A DNA stretch of 64,000 nucleotides, taken from NCBI GenBank assembly GCA_027036135.1, contig JALVSY010000007.1:562880-626879 (forward strand). Reading direction: 5' to 3'. The position numbers were made by a program, and so were the translations under genes. The DNA is from Pyrodictiaceae archaeon (GTDB lineage: Archaea > Thermoproteota > Thermoprotei_A > Sulfolobales > Pyrodictiaceae). Below the pieces are notes generated by a model, which saw only the letters and a program-made list of their open reading frames with translations, did no database searches and was not told where the DNA came from. Every line of letters starts with the position of its first letter. The first letter of the stretch is position 1. Positions 17,019-24,496 of this stretch are shown here, in pieces.

Positions 17019-18242
17019 CTATGTTTGTGCTGTTTGTCTCTCTTTGTTTGCTTGTGGCGGGGTTGGTGCAGGGGGTGTTGGTTGTGGTGTGTAGGGCGGG
17101 TATTGTGGGTATGGTGGTGGGTACGAGGGGTATTGTGTCTGTGGTTGTTGTGTTGTTTGTGGATATTGTGGTGGTGCTTGGTGTATTGGCTGGGTGTTTT
17201 GCTGGGGGGTTGGCTGTATTGGTTGCTGTGCTGGGTACGGGTTGTAGGTTGGTGCTGGGTAGGGGTATAGTGGCGGGGTTGGCGCAGGGTACATGGGGTA
17301 CTGTGGCTGCTGCGCGGGGGCTGCGAAGGCTCTCTGGTAGGCGGTTCTTATGTCCTCGTCTAGTAGGTGGAGGTAGATCTGTGTTACTTTGATGTCGTGG
17401 TGGCCTAGTAGGCGCTGGACTGCTGGTAGAGGGATGCCGCGTCTCAATGCCTCGGTTGCGAAGGTGTGTCTTAGTACGTGTGGTCTTACTTTTCGTGGGT
17501 CTATTCCTGCTCTCTTGGCTAGTGTCTTGAGGCGCTTGTAGAGCGCGCTGTAGCTTATCCCAAGCAGGTTGTCGTCTGGGCCTAGGCCGGGGTTCCTTGC
17601 TAGCCATGCCTCGAGGGCTTGCTGGGTAAGTGCTCCGTAGTAAACGGTTCTCTCCTCGCCGTACTTCGCGTTCCTTACCCTTATCTCGCGCCTGGCCGGG
17701 TCTATGTCTCGTAGCCGTAGCGAGACCGCCTCCTGTGCTCGTAGCCCCGTCTCGAACAATAGGGCAACTATTAGGAGGTCTAGGGGGTCCCTTGCAGCTG
17801 CTACTAGGCGCTCTACCTCCTCTGGGCGAAGAGCCTCCACTCTCGTGTTTCTGGGCTTCTTTACAACGGGTACCCGGACTCCTAGGCCTAGCCACTCGAA
17901 GAACCCGCGGAGGAATAGTGTGTAGTAGTGCATTGTTACTTGTCGCTCCCTCCTCTCCTCGAAGAAGTCCCTCTTCTTCGTCCTCGGTCTCTTTACCCCG
18001 TTGCTCAGCCTGTCATATATCCACGCGGCGACGTCGCTGTCGCTAACCTCTCTCAGAGGCTTACCGCCTATATAGGAGAGGAAATCAGTTATGGCTGCAC
18101 GGTAAGCCTTAATCGTCTTAGGGCTAGCGCCCCCAGCTGCTAGCGCGGCTAGGAATGCCTCAAGGATCTCACTGTTGCTCCTCTTCAGGATATCCCGTGG
18201 AGGCGGTGGTAGCTCGAAGCGAACCAATGCACCTACTCCCAA
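17019..18242 (-). CDS. xerA: XerA-type tyrosine recombinase with Pro/Gln/Tyr-rich C-terminal tail
   Basis: Site-specific tyrosine recombinase: N-terminal SAM-like core-binding domain (about 20-130) and catalytic domain with Arg in ETGLRAQEA, H-x-x-R in RPHVLRHTFA, His in LLGHHDIKVT and nucleophile Tyr in TQIYLHLL. Archaeal XerA is normally about 290 residues and resolves chromosome dimers at dif. Here residues 308-407 (17019-17321) add a tail made almost only of Pro, Gln, Tyr, Thr and Ala with P-x-Y and Y-P repeats, giving a strongly G/T-rich plus strand. The annotated TTG may be too early: TATAAT-like sequence at 18245-18252 would put transcription start near 18222. Role could also be mobile-element integration. 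Confidence 0.85.
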   Translation of the reverse strand: MGVGALVRFELPPPPRDILKRSNSEILEAFLAALAAGGASPKTIKAYRAAITDFLSYIGGKPLREVSDSDVAAWIYDRLSNGVKRPRTKKRDFFEERRERQVTMHYYTLFLRGFFEWLGLGVRVPVVKKPRNTRVEALRPEEVERLVAAARDPLDLLIVALLFETGLRAQEAVSLRLRDIDPARREIRVRNAKYGEERTVYYGALTQQALEAWLARNPGLGPDDNLLGISYSALYKRLKTLAKRAGIDPRKVRPHVLRHTFATEALRRGIPLPAVQRLLGHHDIKVTQIYLHLLDEDIRTAYQRAFAAPAQQPQYPMYPAPTPPLYPYPAPTYNPYPAQQPIQPTPQQNTQPIHQAPPQYPQTTQQPQTQYPSYPPPYPQYPPYTPQPTPPAPTPPQANKERQTAQT

Positions 18243-18284
18243 GAATTATAATAAGATAGCGGGGTAGGCAAGAGGCCTGGGACG

Positions 18285-18300
18285 CCTAATATACCAGGGT
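18285..18300 (-). promoter_or_regulatory. Promoter-like motif shared with 45107-45122
   Basis: CCTAATATACCAGGGT here is identical to 45107-45122 and nearly so to 45144-45159. On the minus strand it reads ACCCTGGTATATTAGG, upstream of xerA here and upstream of the surface-protein gene there. It may be a TATA/BRE with a bound regulator. Confidence 0.35.
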
Positions 18301-18318
18301 AATACTCTTCCCATAGAC

Positions 18319-18771
18319 CTAGGCTAGACGGATGAGCCTAGATCTTCTCCGGTACCGCTCGAACTCCCCGTAGCCCACCACGTGTATATCGAAGGGGTAG
18401 TGTGCTAGCCCTATCTTCTCAAGCTCCTCCCATACCTTGGCGAGTACCTGGATCCGCTTCTCTGGCGCGATGCTCTCCTCGGGGAACACGACTAGGATGT
18501 CTATGTCGCTTAGCACTGTTAAGCGGTTCTCAGCAGCTCCCCCGAATAGGTAGACCTGGGCACTGGGGTAGAGTCTCCTGAGTATTTCTACGAGCTTGTT
18601 AACGGCTTGTCTCCACTCGCTGAGGAGCTGGAGCCTTGTCCTAGAATTCTCCCCAGTAGTTCCTCTAGGGCTTTGAGAACTCGGTGAGCGGTGTCTAGGA
18701 CTAGGCTTGCCCCCTTCTCGTTGTACTCTATGGACCCGTATGCCGCGCGTATATGTGCTTCGCTCAGCCAT
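18319..18771 (-). CDS. MNT-type nucleotidyltransferase (HEPN partner), start unclear
   Basis: The C-terminal two thirds match minimal nucleotidyltransferases that AMPylate and neutralise HEPN toxins: VYLFGGAAENRLTVLSDIDI gives the G-G/S and Asp-x-Asp motif, and PFDIHVVGYGEF supplies the third acidic residue. Recognisable sequence starts near 18633 (LQLLSEWRQAVNKL), but the only ordinary start codon in frame is ATG 18771. The first 45 residues from there are out-of-frame HEPN sequence. The gene may use a non-standard start or may have been fused or damaged together with the broken HEPN gene. Confidence 0.65.
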   Translation of the reverse strand: MAERSTYTRGIRVHRVQREGGKPSPRHRSPSSQSPRGTTGENSRTRLQLLSEWRQAVNKLVEILRRLYPSAQVYLFGGAAENRLTVLSDIDILVVFPEESIAPEKRIQVLAKVWEELEKIGLAHYPFDIHVVGYGEFERYRRRSRLIRLA

Positions 18772-19056
18772 GTTAATGCTGTCCTGTTGCGCCTAACGAA
18801 CTCTGCTAGCCGCTCAGCCTCCTCGCGGAGGCCTTGCTCGATGAGAGGATACTAGGAGGCCGAGTAATCCGGGTATATCGTGTCCATGTACCTCCTCGCC
18901 AAGGATGCGGTAAAGCACGGAGCTTGTTGCCAGCTGGGCAGCGTACTCGGCCTCGCGTGCACAGGTATCATAGTCTCTCTCGGCGCAGGCCTCCTCGGCC
19001 CAGCGCAGAGCGTTCTGAGCACGTCTCCACAGCAGTGCTGCGTATTCCCCGCTCAT
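18588..19056 (-). pseudogene. HEPN-domain toxin gene, frameshifted
   Basis: From ATG 19056 the reading frame encodes a HEPN start (EYAALLWRRAQNALRWAEEA, DYDTCAREAEYAAQLATSS) and stops near 18814. The domain continues in another frame from about 18842: EQGLREEAERLAEFVRRNRT, then ALTWLSEAHIRAAYG and GASLVLDTAHRVLKALEELL, to a TAG at 18588-18590. One frameshift near 18835-18850 therefore splits it. It precedes and overlaps the MNT-like gene, the normal HEPN/MNT order. A sequencing error could mimic this, but neighbouring metabolic genes are intact. Confidence 0.7.
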
Positions 19057-19088
19057 AGCAGAGCACCTCCCCCTAGTAGCAGGGATGA

Positions 19089-19823
19089 CTAGCCCTGAGC
19101 TTGCTCGACGAGTAGCTCCTCTGCCTTCCTCTCTTCTTGCTTCTTCTCCTTCTTGGAGCGCTCCGCTAGCTTCATCACTATTCCTATGAAGCGTAGAGGG
19201 TCTATCGAGACTACGCCGAGTGTCTCCGCGAACCTCCTCGCTCCCTCATCGTTGCTCACGAGTATTGCTTGGAGCTCCACGGCTAGGAGAACAGCGTCCA
19301 AGTCCTCGACGCTATCCAGTACCCCGTGCCTTGTGGCTTGGCGGTAGCGCTCGCGAAGCCCCCTTATCAGAGTGCCTAGCTTCTCGTTCCTCTCCTCCCT
19401 GCTCATAGTCTCCCGGGGATACATGCCCCCCATCTCGAAGGCGCGGCGGACATGCTCCTCCGCCACCCTTAGGCCCTTGGTTAGCCTCGTCCTCATCTCC
19501 TCAACGTAGTCCCTTATCACGCTAGCAGGTATCCTTATCTCGTGCCTCGCAGGCGGCTTAATCGTTATCCACGTAGCTAGCTCCTCGAAGGAGCGGAGAC
19601 TAACACCGTTGGAGAGGAGGAAGCGACGAGCCTCCTCATAGACACTAGGCGGCATATATACCTCGAGGCCGTAGCCGAGACGAGCCTCGGCCACTAGCTC
19701 TGCTAGCCTCCTAATAGCTTCGTCGATGTCACGGGCCCCGAGCACCCCCCTTATACGGGGATCGGTGAGAGCACTAGTATCGAGCACATAGACCCTCAAC
19801 ACTCTCTGTAAGCGCTTCTCCAC
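19089..19823 (-). CDS. RNA ligase partner protein (PIN-like, UPF0278 type)
   Basis: 244 residues resembling the 'RNA ligase partner' family, which is usually encoded beside Rnl3-type RNA ligases in archaea. Features are RVYVLDTSALTDPRIRG at the N-terminus (PIN-like Asp), MPPSVYEEARRFL, a middle acidic segment SVEDLDAVLLAVEL and AILVSNDEGARRFAETLG (Asp of the PIN active site). The Lys/Glu-rich tail is disordered. The matching ligase lies at 20934-22106, on the same strand but separated by two membrane-protein genes on the other strand. It probably supplies RNA-processing activity to the ligase. Confidence 0.8.
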   Translation of the reverse strand: MEKRLQRVLRVYVLDTSALTDPRIRGVLGARDIDEAIRRLAELVAEARLGYGLEVYMPPSVYEEARRFLLSNGVSLRSFEELATWITIKPPARHEIRIPASVIRDYVEEMRTRLTKGLRVAEEHVRRAFEMGGMYPRETMSREERNEKLGTLIRGLRERYRQATRHGVLDSVEDLDAVLLAVELQAILVSNDEGARRFAETLGVVSIDPLRFIGIVMKLAERSKKEKKQEERKAEELLVEQAQG

Positions 19824-20101
19824 CGTGCATCACCTCCCTCTTAGCAATGCTTCCCCGGGCCCAAGGGGTGCCTCGGGGCCCCCTTGCCCCGCCTCGTGGA
19901 GGGATGCCCTCTCCGTGCACAGAGCCATTTGCGCTGAATAGCTCTACCTAGTTATTTCTCCGAGGATGCGCGGAGAGTCTCCATAGTAATTGTTCTAGCC
20001 TTCTCGCTGAAAATAATATTTTCCTAGACGAGGCGCCACATATACGAGGCACTAGCCAGGCTTTATCGTGAGTGGCTCCTGGTCTCGGCGGGGGGTAGTC
20101 T
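19824..20101. other. Intergenic region with GC-rich hairpin
   Basis: 278 bp without a gene. CAAGGGG (19862-19868) can pair with CCCCTTG (19880-19886) within a run of G/C-rich sequence reaching 19900. This could be a structured RNA, a leader element of the RNA ligase partner gene, or only a local hairpin. The right half is AT-rich (GAAAATAATATTTTCC near 20009) and suits promoters for the rightward membrane genes. Confidence 0.3.
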
Positions 20102-20740
20102 TTGTTGAGTAGCGCTGATGAAGTAAGGGTTCCTGGGCTTGAGCCGGGGCTGGTCTCGGCGGCGGTCACTGTCTGGGGCTTGTTGTTCTTTGTCTCGCTG
20201 TTCAGCCTGGGTCTCTTCCTCAGTGATCCTGGCTCCTGGCTTGGCTTCGCTGCGAGGTATTGGTTTGCTGCGGCTGTGCTTTCAGGGGCTAGCACTTTCG
20301 CCGTGGGGCGCTTGCTCGCCGACTACTACTCCGAGGCCCTGCTAGTAGCGGAGGAGTATGCGCCAGGGCTCCAGCCTAGCTGCAAGGAGCCACGCGTATA
20401 CGACGCGGCCGCTGATGTCGCGCAGGCTGTGGCTGGGCTAGAGCAGCTCTCCTCGCTATGGCCGCTTGCAGCTGCTAGCTTTGGGCTTCTAGGCCTCTAT
20501 AGCGGTGTCCTCCTCTACTACCTTGTGCGCCTAGCTACTAGGGGGCTAAGGGGCCTCGGCTACAGCGTCTCCGACGAGGCCCCGGCCACGAGGAGCATCG
20601 CTGCCCTCGCTGTAGCAACCCTTGGTGTAGGACTATTAGTTGGAGCTTACTACGTCTCACGCATCCTCAGCGACACTGTTACGAGTGTTAGGAGCCTCGT
20701 CGAGGAGGCTGAGACTACTTGGATACCAAGTGTAGATTAG
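20102..20740 (+). CDS. Membrane protein of unknown function
   Basis: 212 residues with four hydrophobic segments: about 20-45, 55-75, 118-145 and 160-185. The soluble loop between TM2 and TM3 is acidic with one Cys, and the C-terminus is soluble (VTSVRSLVEEAETTWI). It overlaps the next small membrane gene by 22 bp, so the two are likely co-translated. The pair sits between an RNA ligase and its partner gene, on the opposite strand. Family not recognised. Confidence 0.55.
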   Translation: MLSSADEVRVPGLEPGLVSAAVTVWGLLFFVSLFSLGLFLSDPGSWLGFAARYWFAAAVLSGASTFAVGRLLADYYSEALLVAEEYAPGLQPSCKEPRVYDAAADVAQAVAGLEQLSSLWPLAAASFGLLGLYSGVLLYYLVRLATRGLRGLGYSVSDEAPATRSIAALAVATLGVGLLVGAYYVSRILSDTVTSVRSLVEEAETTWIPSVD

Positions 20741-20937
20741 TCATAGCAATGGTTGTACTCGGCTACATTGCTTACGTTGTTGCGTTGTTCTCTCCAAGGC
20801 TCGGAGACTATGTCGCGAAGGCCTCCTTAGCGGTACTAGTCGGTATCCTAGCCTACCTATACGCAAGGTACAGGGCAGCACAGTGTAGCAGGGTAAGGGG
20901 CGGGGGAGAGGAGATAACGCGTACACCGGTGGGCTAA
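20719..20937 (+). CDS. Small two-TM membrane protein
   Basis: 72 residues with hydrophobic segments at about 8-26 and 33-48, and a basic, Gly-rich tail. It starts inside the end of the preceding membrane gene and its stop overlaps the stop of the convergent RNA ligase by 4 bp. Such tight packing supports a real gene. No family recognised. Confidence 0.5.
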   Translation: MDTKCRLVIAMVVLGYIAYVVALFSPRLGDYVAKASLAVLVGILAYLYARYRAAQCSRVRGGGEEITRTPVG

Positions 20938-22106
20938 TCTATCGGGGTCAGTCCCGTCTCTAGTATCTTCCTGACCTCTATCCACGTATCCTTGGGCTTC
21001 TTTATCCTCGCCCTTAGGTAGCCGTTTTCCTCCCAGGTCTTCTCCACTATGAGGTCTATGCCGAGGCTCGCCATGTAGTCCAGGAACTCGTTCAGTTCAT
21101 CAGCGTTGGCGAACTCTAGCTCAAACTCCTCCGCAACCATCTCGCCCCTCGCGATCTGCTTAACGGTCTCTATAGCTGGCCTTAGTATCGCTGAGCCGAG
21201 CTCCAGGGCTAGGCTATCAAGCTTGGGGCCCTCCAAGCCCTCCTCATAGGCCCGGAATATCTCGCGGAGTATCCTTGAGAAGAGGAAGCTCCTCCCCTCC
21301 TCCATGAAGAACCTCATGCCTATCCGCAAATCCCCTATATTGGTGGCAGGCGTCGTGTACTTCAATGGATTCACCCTGTACTCCGGGTCCTTGAGCACCA
21401 CTCCCTCTCTCCCCTCTCGGTGAAGCTTAGCGATGATGCCGCGTATCTCGTCAACATTATCCTTATCCACTATGCCTAGGACGGGTACATGTGGCACACC
21501 GTGCTTCTCCGTAACCTCGTCTCTCCGCCTCGGAGGCAGGGGCTTGCCTTCACGGAACACGTCGAACACGAAGTAACCGAACCTGGGCGCCTCGGGGTAG
21601 AAGTACCTCGTATACGGATTCTCTAGCCCAATAACCTCTCCTGCTAAGTAGTGCTCCTCTGGCCCAAGCTCCCTCAGCGCCTCTCTTAGCTTGGGGCCTA
21701 GGAGCCTATTCAGCCTAGCAGTAGTATAGGGGCATATGAGGCCCCCACGAGTAATAGCCACTACCCGGTCATCTATGAGGGCGACTCTCACGTTGTACCC
21801 ATTAAGCTTCTCCTCAACAACAACCCTGTCTATGAAGTGCCTCGGCACAGCTACGCGGAGCAATACAGCCCTCTGTATAGGCGGGTAGCCATGGATAACC
21901 CTGCTCCAGTCACGCCCAAAGATAACCACGGTTCCCTCAGGGTAGCCAGCAAGCTCTCTACGCAGAGAAGCATAGAGCAAGCCACGGTAGCCCCGGATCC
22001 GGATAACCCTACTCCTAACAAGCCCCTCAACGCGCTCCCGGTCAAGGCCAAGACTATCAGCAATAACATCCAGCATCCAGGGCTCCGGGCCAAACTGCTC
22101 AGCCAA
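20934..22106 (-). CDS. ATP-dependent RNA ligase, Rnl3 family
   Basis: Archaeal homodimeric RNA ligase that seals or circularises RNA. Motif I is VVEEKLNGYNVR with the adenylated Lys near residue 97. Other nucleotidyltransferase motifs are visible: AITRGG (III), YLAGEVIGLENPY with the motif IIIa/IV Glu, EGVVLKDPEYRV (IV) and VNPLKYTTP (V). A helical C-terminal dimerisation domain of about 120 residues follows. Length (390) is normal. Start TTG 22106. The partner protein gene is downstream at 19089-19823, interrupted by two opposite-strand membrane genes. Confidence 0.9.
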   Translation of the reverse strand: MAEQFGPEPWMLDVIADSLGLDRERVEGLVRSRVIRIRGYRGLLYASLRRELAGYPEGTVVIFGRDWSRVIHGYPPIQRAVLLRVAVPRHFIDRVVVEEKLNGYNVRVALIDDRVVAITRGGLICPYTTARLNRLLGPKLREALRELGPEEHYLAGEVIGLENPYTRYFYPEAPRFGYFVFDVFREGKPLPPRRRDEVTEKHGVPHVPVLGIVDKDNVDEIRGIIAKLHREGREGVVLKDPEYRVNPLKYTTPATNIGDLRIGMRFFMEEGRSFLFSRILREIFRAYEEGLEGPKLDSLALELGSAILRPAIETVKQIARGEMVAEEFELEFANADELNEFLDYMASLGIDLIVEKTWEENGYLRARIKKPKDTWIEVRKILETGLTPID

Positions 22107-22215
22107 CCTTCCAGCACCCAGAATAAAGCAATACTATGAAAGCCATTATACAAAGATGACCCCTATTTTTACATTAGCTCTTGTGCATTCCGCTAATGCC
22201 GGTGCCGATGAGAGA

Positions 22216-22237
22216 ACGTGATTTTATACATTCACGT
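22216..22237. promoter_or_regulatory. TATA box inside an inverted repeat, antitoxin operator
   Basis: ACGTGA (22216-22221) and TCACGT (22232-22237) flank TTTTATACAT, a good TATA box about 40 bp before the antitoxin ATG. A repressor binding the inverted repeat would cover the TATA box, consistent with autoregulation by the ribbon-helix-helix antitoxin. Confidence 0.6.
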
Positions 22238-22269
22238 AATACAATGACGTATTCTAGGTGCTGGCTAGG

Positions 22270-22533
22270 ATGGCTAGAGTAGTGCCACTACGCCTCAGCA
22301 AGGAAGTCCTTGAAACTATAGATATGTTGATAGAGCTTGGAGTCTTTAGTTCACGAAGCGAGGCACTAAGAGAACTCATTGAGGCAGGACTAGATAGTTA
22401 CAAGAGCATCGCTAGAATAGCTAAAGCAGTAGAAAAGCTATTCGAGCTGGAGAAAGAAAAGGGAGATATCCCCATAAAGCTGAATGGTGCCCTAAAACAA
22501 CTCCTTGAGGGAGGGGAGGCCTATAGGCCTTGA
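22270..22533 (+). CDS. Ribbon-helix-helix antitoxin (VapB/CopG type)
   Basis: 87 residues starting at ATG 22270, with AGGTG 10 nt upstream; an earlier GTG at 22258 is in frame but overlaps that ribosome site. MARVVPLRLSKEVLETIDML followed by GVFSSRSEALRELIEAGL is a clear ribbon-helix-helix pattern. The C-terminal part is charged and would hold the toxin. Its stop overlaps the toxin's TTG start. The partner toxin gene is frameshifted, so this may now be an orphan antitoxin. Confidence 0.8.
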   Translation: MARVVPLRLSKEVLETIDMLIELGVFSSRSEALRELIEAGLDSYKSIARIAKAVEKLFELEKEKGDIPIKLNGALKQLLEGGEAYRP

Positions 22534-23002
22534 GCTATGTTGATACTAGTGTCATAGTTGCAGCGCTTGACCAGCTAGATTCAAGTCGTCAACAAGCTCG
22601 CGCTCTCCTCGAGAAAGGTGAGTACAAGGTCGTATCGGAACCAGTTATCGCTGAGCTAGCAAGCGTGTTGTCAAGGAGACACGGGATGGTATCGGATATG
22701 GCTAAGGAGCTAGGCTTGTTGCCTGGAGAAGCCGTAATAGCGCTGCTGATTTATGTGCTTAGAAGGTTTAGTTTAAGATACAAAAGTATAGAGGAATATG
22801 CAAGGTTTCCCTCTATAGGTAGAATGCATAGAGCGGTACTAACTGCTGCAACACTAGCGCCAGTCTTGGGCTCAGGACACTAGACATGTTACACGTCGCA
22901 TATACGAAAACCCTAAAGGAGGATGGAGAGCCATTATCAAGGATAATTACTGCTGATAGAGGCTTTGAAAAAGCACGAGATAATCTGCTAAACTTGGCCT
23001 AG
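22530..23002 (+). pseudogene. VapC PIN toxin, frameshifted near its C-terminus
   Basis: The frame from TTG 22530 gives PIN sequence (SYVDTSVIVAALDQL, Asp; SEPVIAELASVL, Glu) and stops at a TAG ending 22883, after VLGSGH. Shifting frame near 22866 restores the missing end: GLRTLDMLHVAY (conserved Asp and His-Val-Ala) and RIITADRGFEKAR (last Asp), stopping at 23000-23002. Without the second frame the nuclease lacks two catalytic residues. Natural frameshift or base error; the locus is otherwise a normal VapBC. Confidence 0.75.
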
Positions 23003-23015
23003 AACTAGTCGTGAT

Positions 23016-23327
23016 TTAGAGAATTGTCTTGTATCTTTTCCTCCCCAGTCTCCCCACTAATGCTTCGTACTCTTTTCTGCGAAGCACCGTGACTATCTCG
23101 GCGTAGCTTACCCGGTTAGCCACCACTACCGCTACGTCGTTACTTCCTAGGACTAGGTAGACATCGTTGCCCCTATCGTAGAGTATTTGTAGGGGCTCGC
23201 GGAGAGCCTCCTCAACCTCAGCATGGCTTATACCTCTCTCCCTCATCCTCTCCTCGGCGTGCCTTGTATAGACTAGTCTCCGCCACGTATACCCAAGCCA
23301 CCCGGGCTCCAAGGAGAAACCTACCAC
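23016..23327 (-). CDS. DUF4258-type small protein
   Basis: 103 residues with the DUF4258 pattern: VYTRHAEERMRERGISHAEV (H-A-x-x-R-M-x-E-R-G-I) followed by EALREPLQILYDRGNDVYLV and VVVANRVSYAEIVTVLRR. DUF4258 proteins are RelE-like in fold and often behave as toxins, so a toxin role is possible, but no antitoxin is adjacent. It overlaps the upstream gene by 7 bp on the same strand. Confidence 0.75.
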   Translation of the reverse strand: MVGFSLEPGWLGYTWRRLVYTRHAEERMRERGISHAEVEEALREPLQILYDRGNDVYLVLGSNDVAVVVANRVSYAEIVTVLRRKEYEALVGRLGRKRYKTIL

Positions 23328-23791
23328 CCAAGTGGGGACACGAATATAGCTATGAGGGCGAGGAGGGACAAGACCTCAATAACCATGTTTGCTAACCGGT
23401 TATTGGAGCGTAGCTTCGCCAACCTATAGTACTTTTTGCTAAACGGGTAAAGAAGAGCCACACCCCGCACAGTCAATGCGTCGAGAAACAAGTGGCCGAG
23501 GAAACCAGCAACAAAGCTAGCTCCTACGAGCACTCCGAGGCCCTGAGAGTAAAGGGAAGCAACATAGTAGGCCAAGAGCCCCAGCAATACACAGGCAAAG
23601 AGGTTATGGAGAGCAGCCCTATGCCTATAGCCGAGGTCGAGGTCGGGAAAGACACCCGCAACAATAGCCACTACAAGGCCAACATAGACACTGCTCACAG
23701 TGCCGGCCAAGAGCTTAGCCACTAGCACCCCAAGCATAGCAGAGAAAGCAACATGAGCCCTACGCTGCACGCCCCGGACCCCTGTCTCCAA
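23321..23791 (-). CDS. YdjM/DUF457 family membrane-bound metal-dependent hydrolase
   Basis: 156 residues with about four membrane segments. Family motifs are present: the N-terminal HVAFSAMLGV, VFPDLDLGYRHRAALHNL (D-x-D and H-R-x-x-x-H) and GHLFLDALTVRG. Members are thought to be metal-dependent phosphohydrolases acting at the membrane, but the true substrate is not known. First gene of a two-gene leftward unit with the DUF4258 gene. Confidence 0.8.
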   Translation of the reverse strand: METGVRGVQRRAHVAFSAMLGVLVAKLLAGTVSSVYVGLVVAIVAGVFPDLDLGYRHRAALHNLFACVLLGLLAYYVASLYSQGLGVLVGASFVAGFLGHLFLDALTVRGVALLYPFSKKYYRLAKLRSNNRLANMVIEVLSLLALIAIFVSPLGW

Positions 23792-23842
23792 GAGTATAGT
23801 GCTGGACTAGCCAGGGAGCACTACTAGAGCGGTGCATCAGTC

Positions 23843-24328
23843 CTATCTAGTCCTTGTTATTCTAGCTTTTACCTCTTGGACTAGTTTCTCTATTCTCTTT
23901 AGAGCATCTCTTACATCCTCTTCGCTGCATCAGCCCTCGTAGAAGCATGTATGCATGCCATTAGCGCTCATCCATGCATCATGCACCCATTCTCCTAGCT
24001 CGTGCTTAACCTTGTTCTTGTACATCCATAGCTCGCTATGACTCGTTAGCCTTTTGCCGTCTCTCCAAGAAGCATATGCTTTGACGGCTAGCGCTGCTGT
24101 GCCCCACAGCTTCTCAGCAGCTTGGCGGACATCGCCTTTTTCAAGCTCTTGCTCGGCTTGCGTCAGCAGCTCCTCGGCTGCCTCAATGTATTCCCTTGCT
24201 CTCTCCGGTGGATCCGGGCTGCCAAGAACTGCTTCTATCACTAGCTCTTCTGGTGATGCTCCCTGCTTCTCGGCTTCTTGTCGAAGTCTCTCAGCTATTC
24301 GTCGAGGGGGTACAATAGTCACTGGCAT
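23843..24328 (-). pseudogene. PaREP1-family (HEPN-like) gene with in-frame TGA
   Basis: ATG 24328 follows a strong Shine-Dalgarno (GAGGAGG). The sequence is PaREP1-like: PERAREYIEAAEELLTQAEQ, QAAEKLWGTAALAVKAYA, SHSELWMYKN. Translation stops at TGA after HTCFYEG (stop at 23930-23932), yet the same frame continues CSEEDVRDALKRIEKLVQEV and ends at TAG 23843-23845. Family members usually continue past this point, so a Trp codon (TGG) probably became TGA. The product may be a shortened but partly working protein. No selenocysteine machinery is expected in this lineage. Confidence 0.7.
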
Positions 24329-24496
24329 GGGCTTGTCCTCCTCGTGGAGAGTCAGGCTCTTATCCTGGGTACTGTGTTCTCCGCGGGGAACCGTATAAGG
24401 TGTGTGAACGCCTATGCAAGGAACCTGGCAGAGATACTTGAGCTTATCTCTATGGAGTCCTCTATACAAGTAATGAGGAAAGGGGTGGCGTCTTGT

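Noticed and set aside
16960-17895. A 311-codon Pro/Arg/Ser-rich frame on the minus strand
   Set aside because: It is the shadow of the XerA-like gene in another frame; composition follows from the C-rich tail and GC-rich codons.
16368-18242. A cas gene cluster near the CRISPR array
   Set aside because: Only the XerA-like gene and the membrane-anchored protein are adjacent; none shows Cas features.
18243-18318. A dif site next to xerA
   Set aside because: The AT-rich sequence there shows no 28-bp dyad like known archaeal dif sites; it is better read as a promoter.
23843-24328. Selenocysteine at the PaREP1 TGA
   Set aside because: No selenocysteine system is expected in Crenarchaeota, and no suitable SECIS-like hairpin was noticed; a nonsense mutation of Trp is simpler.
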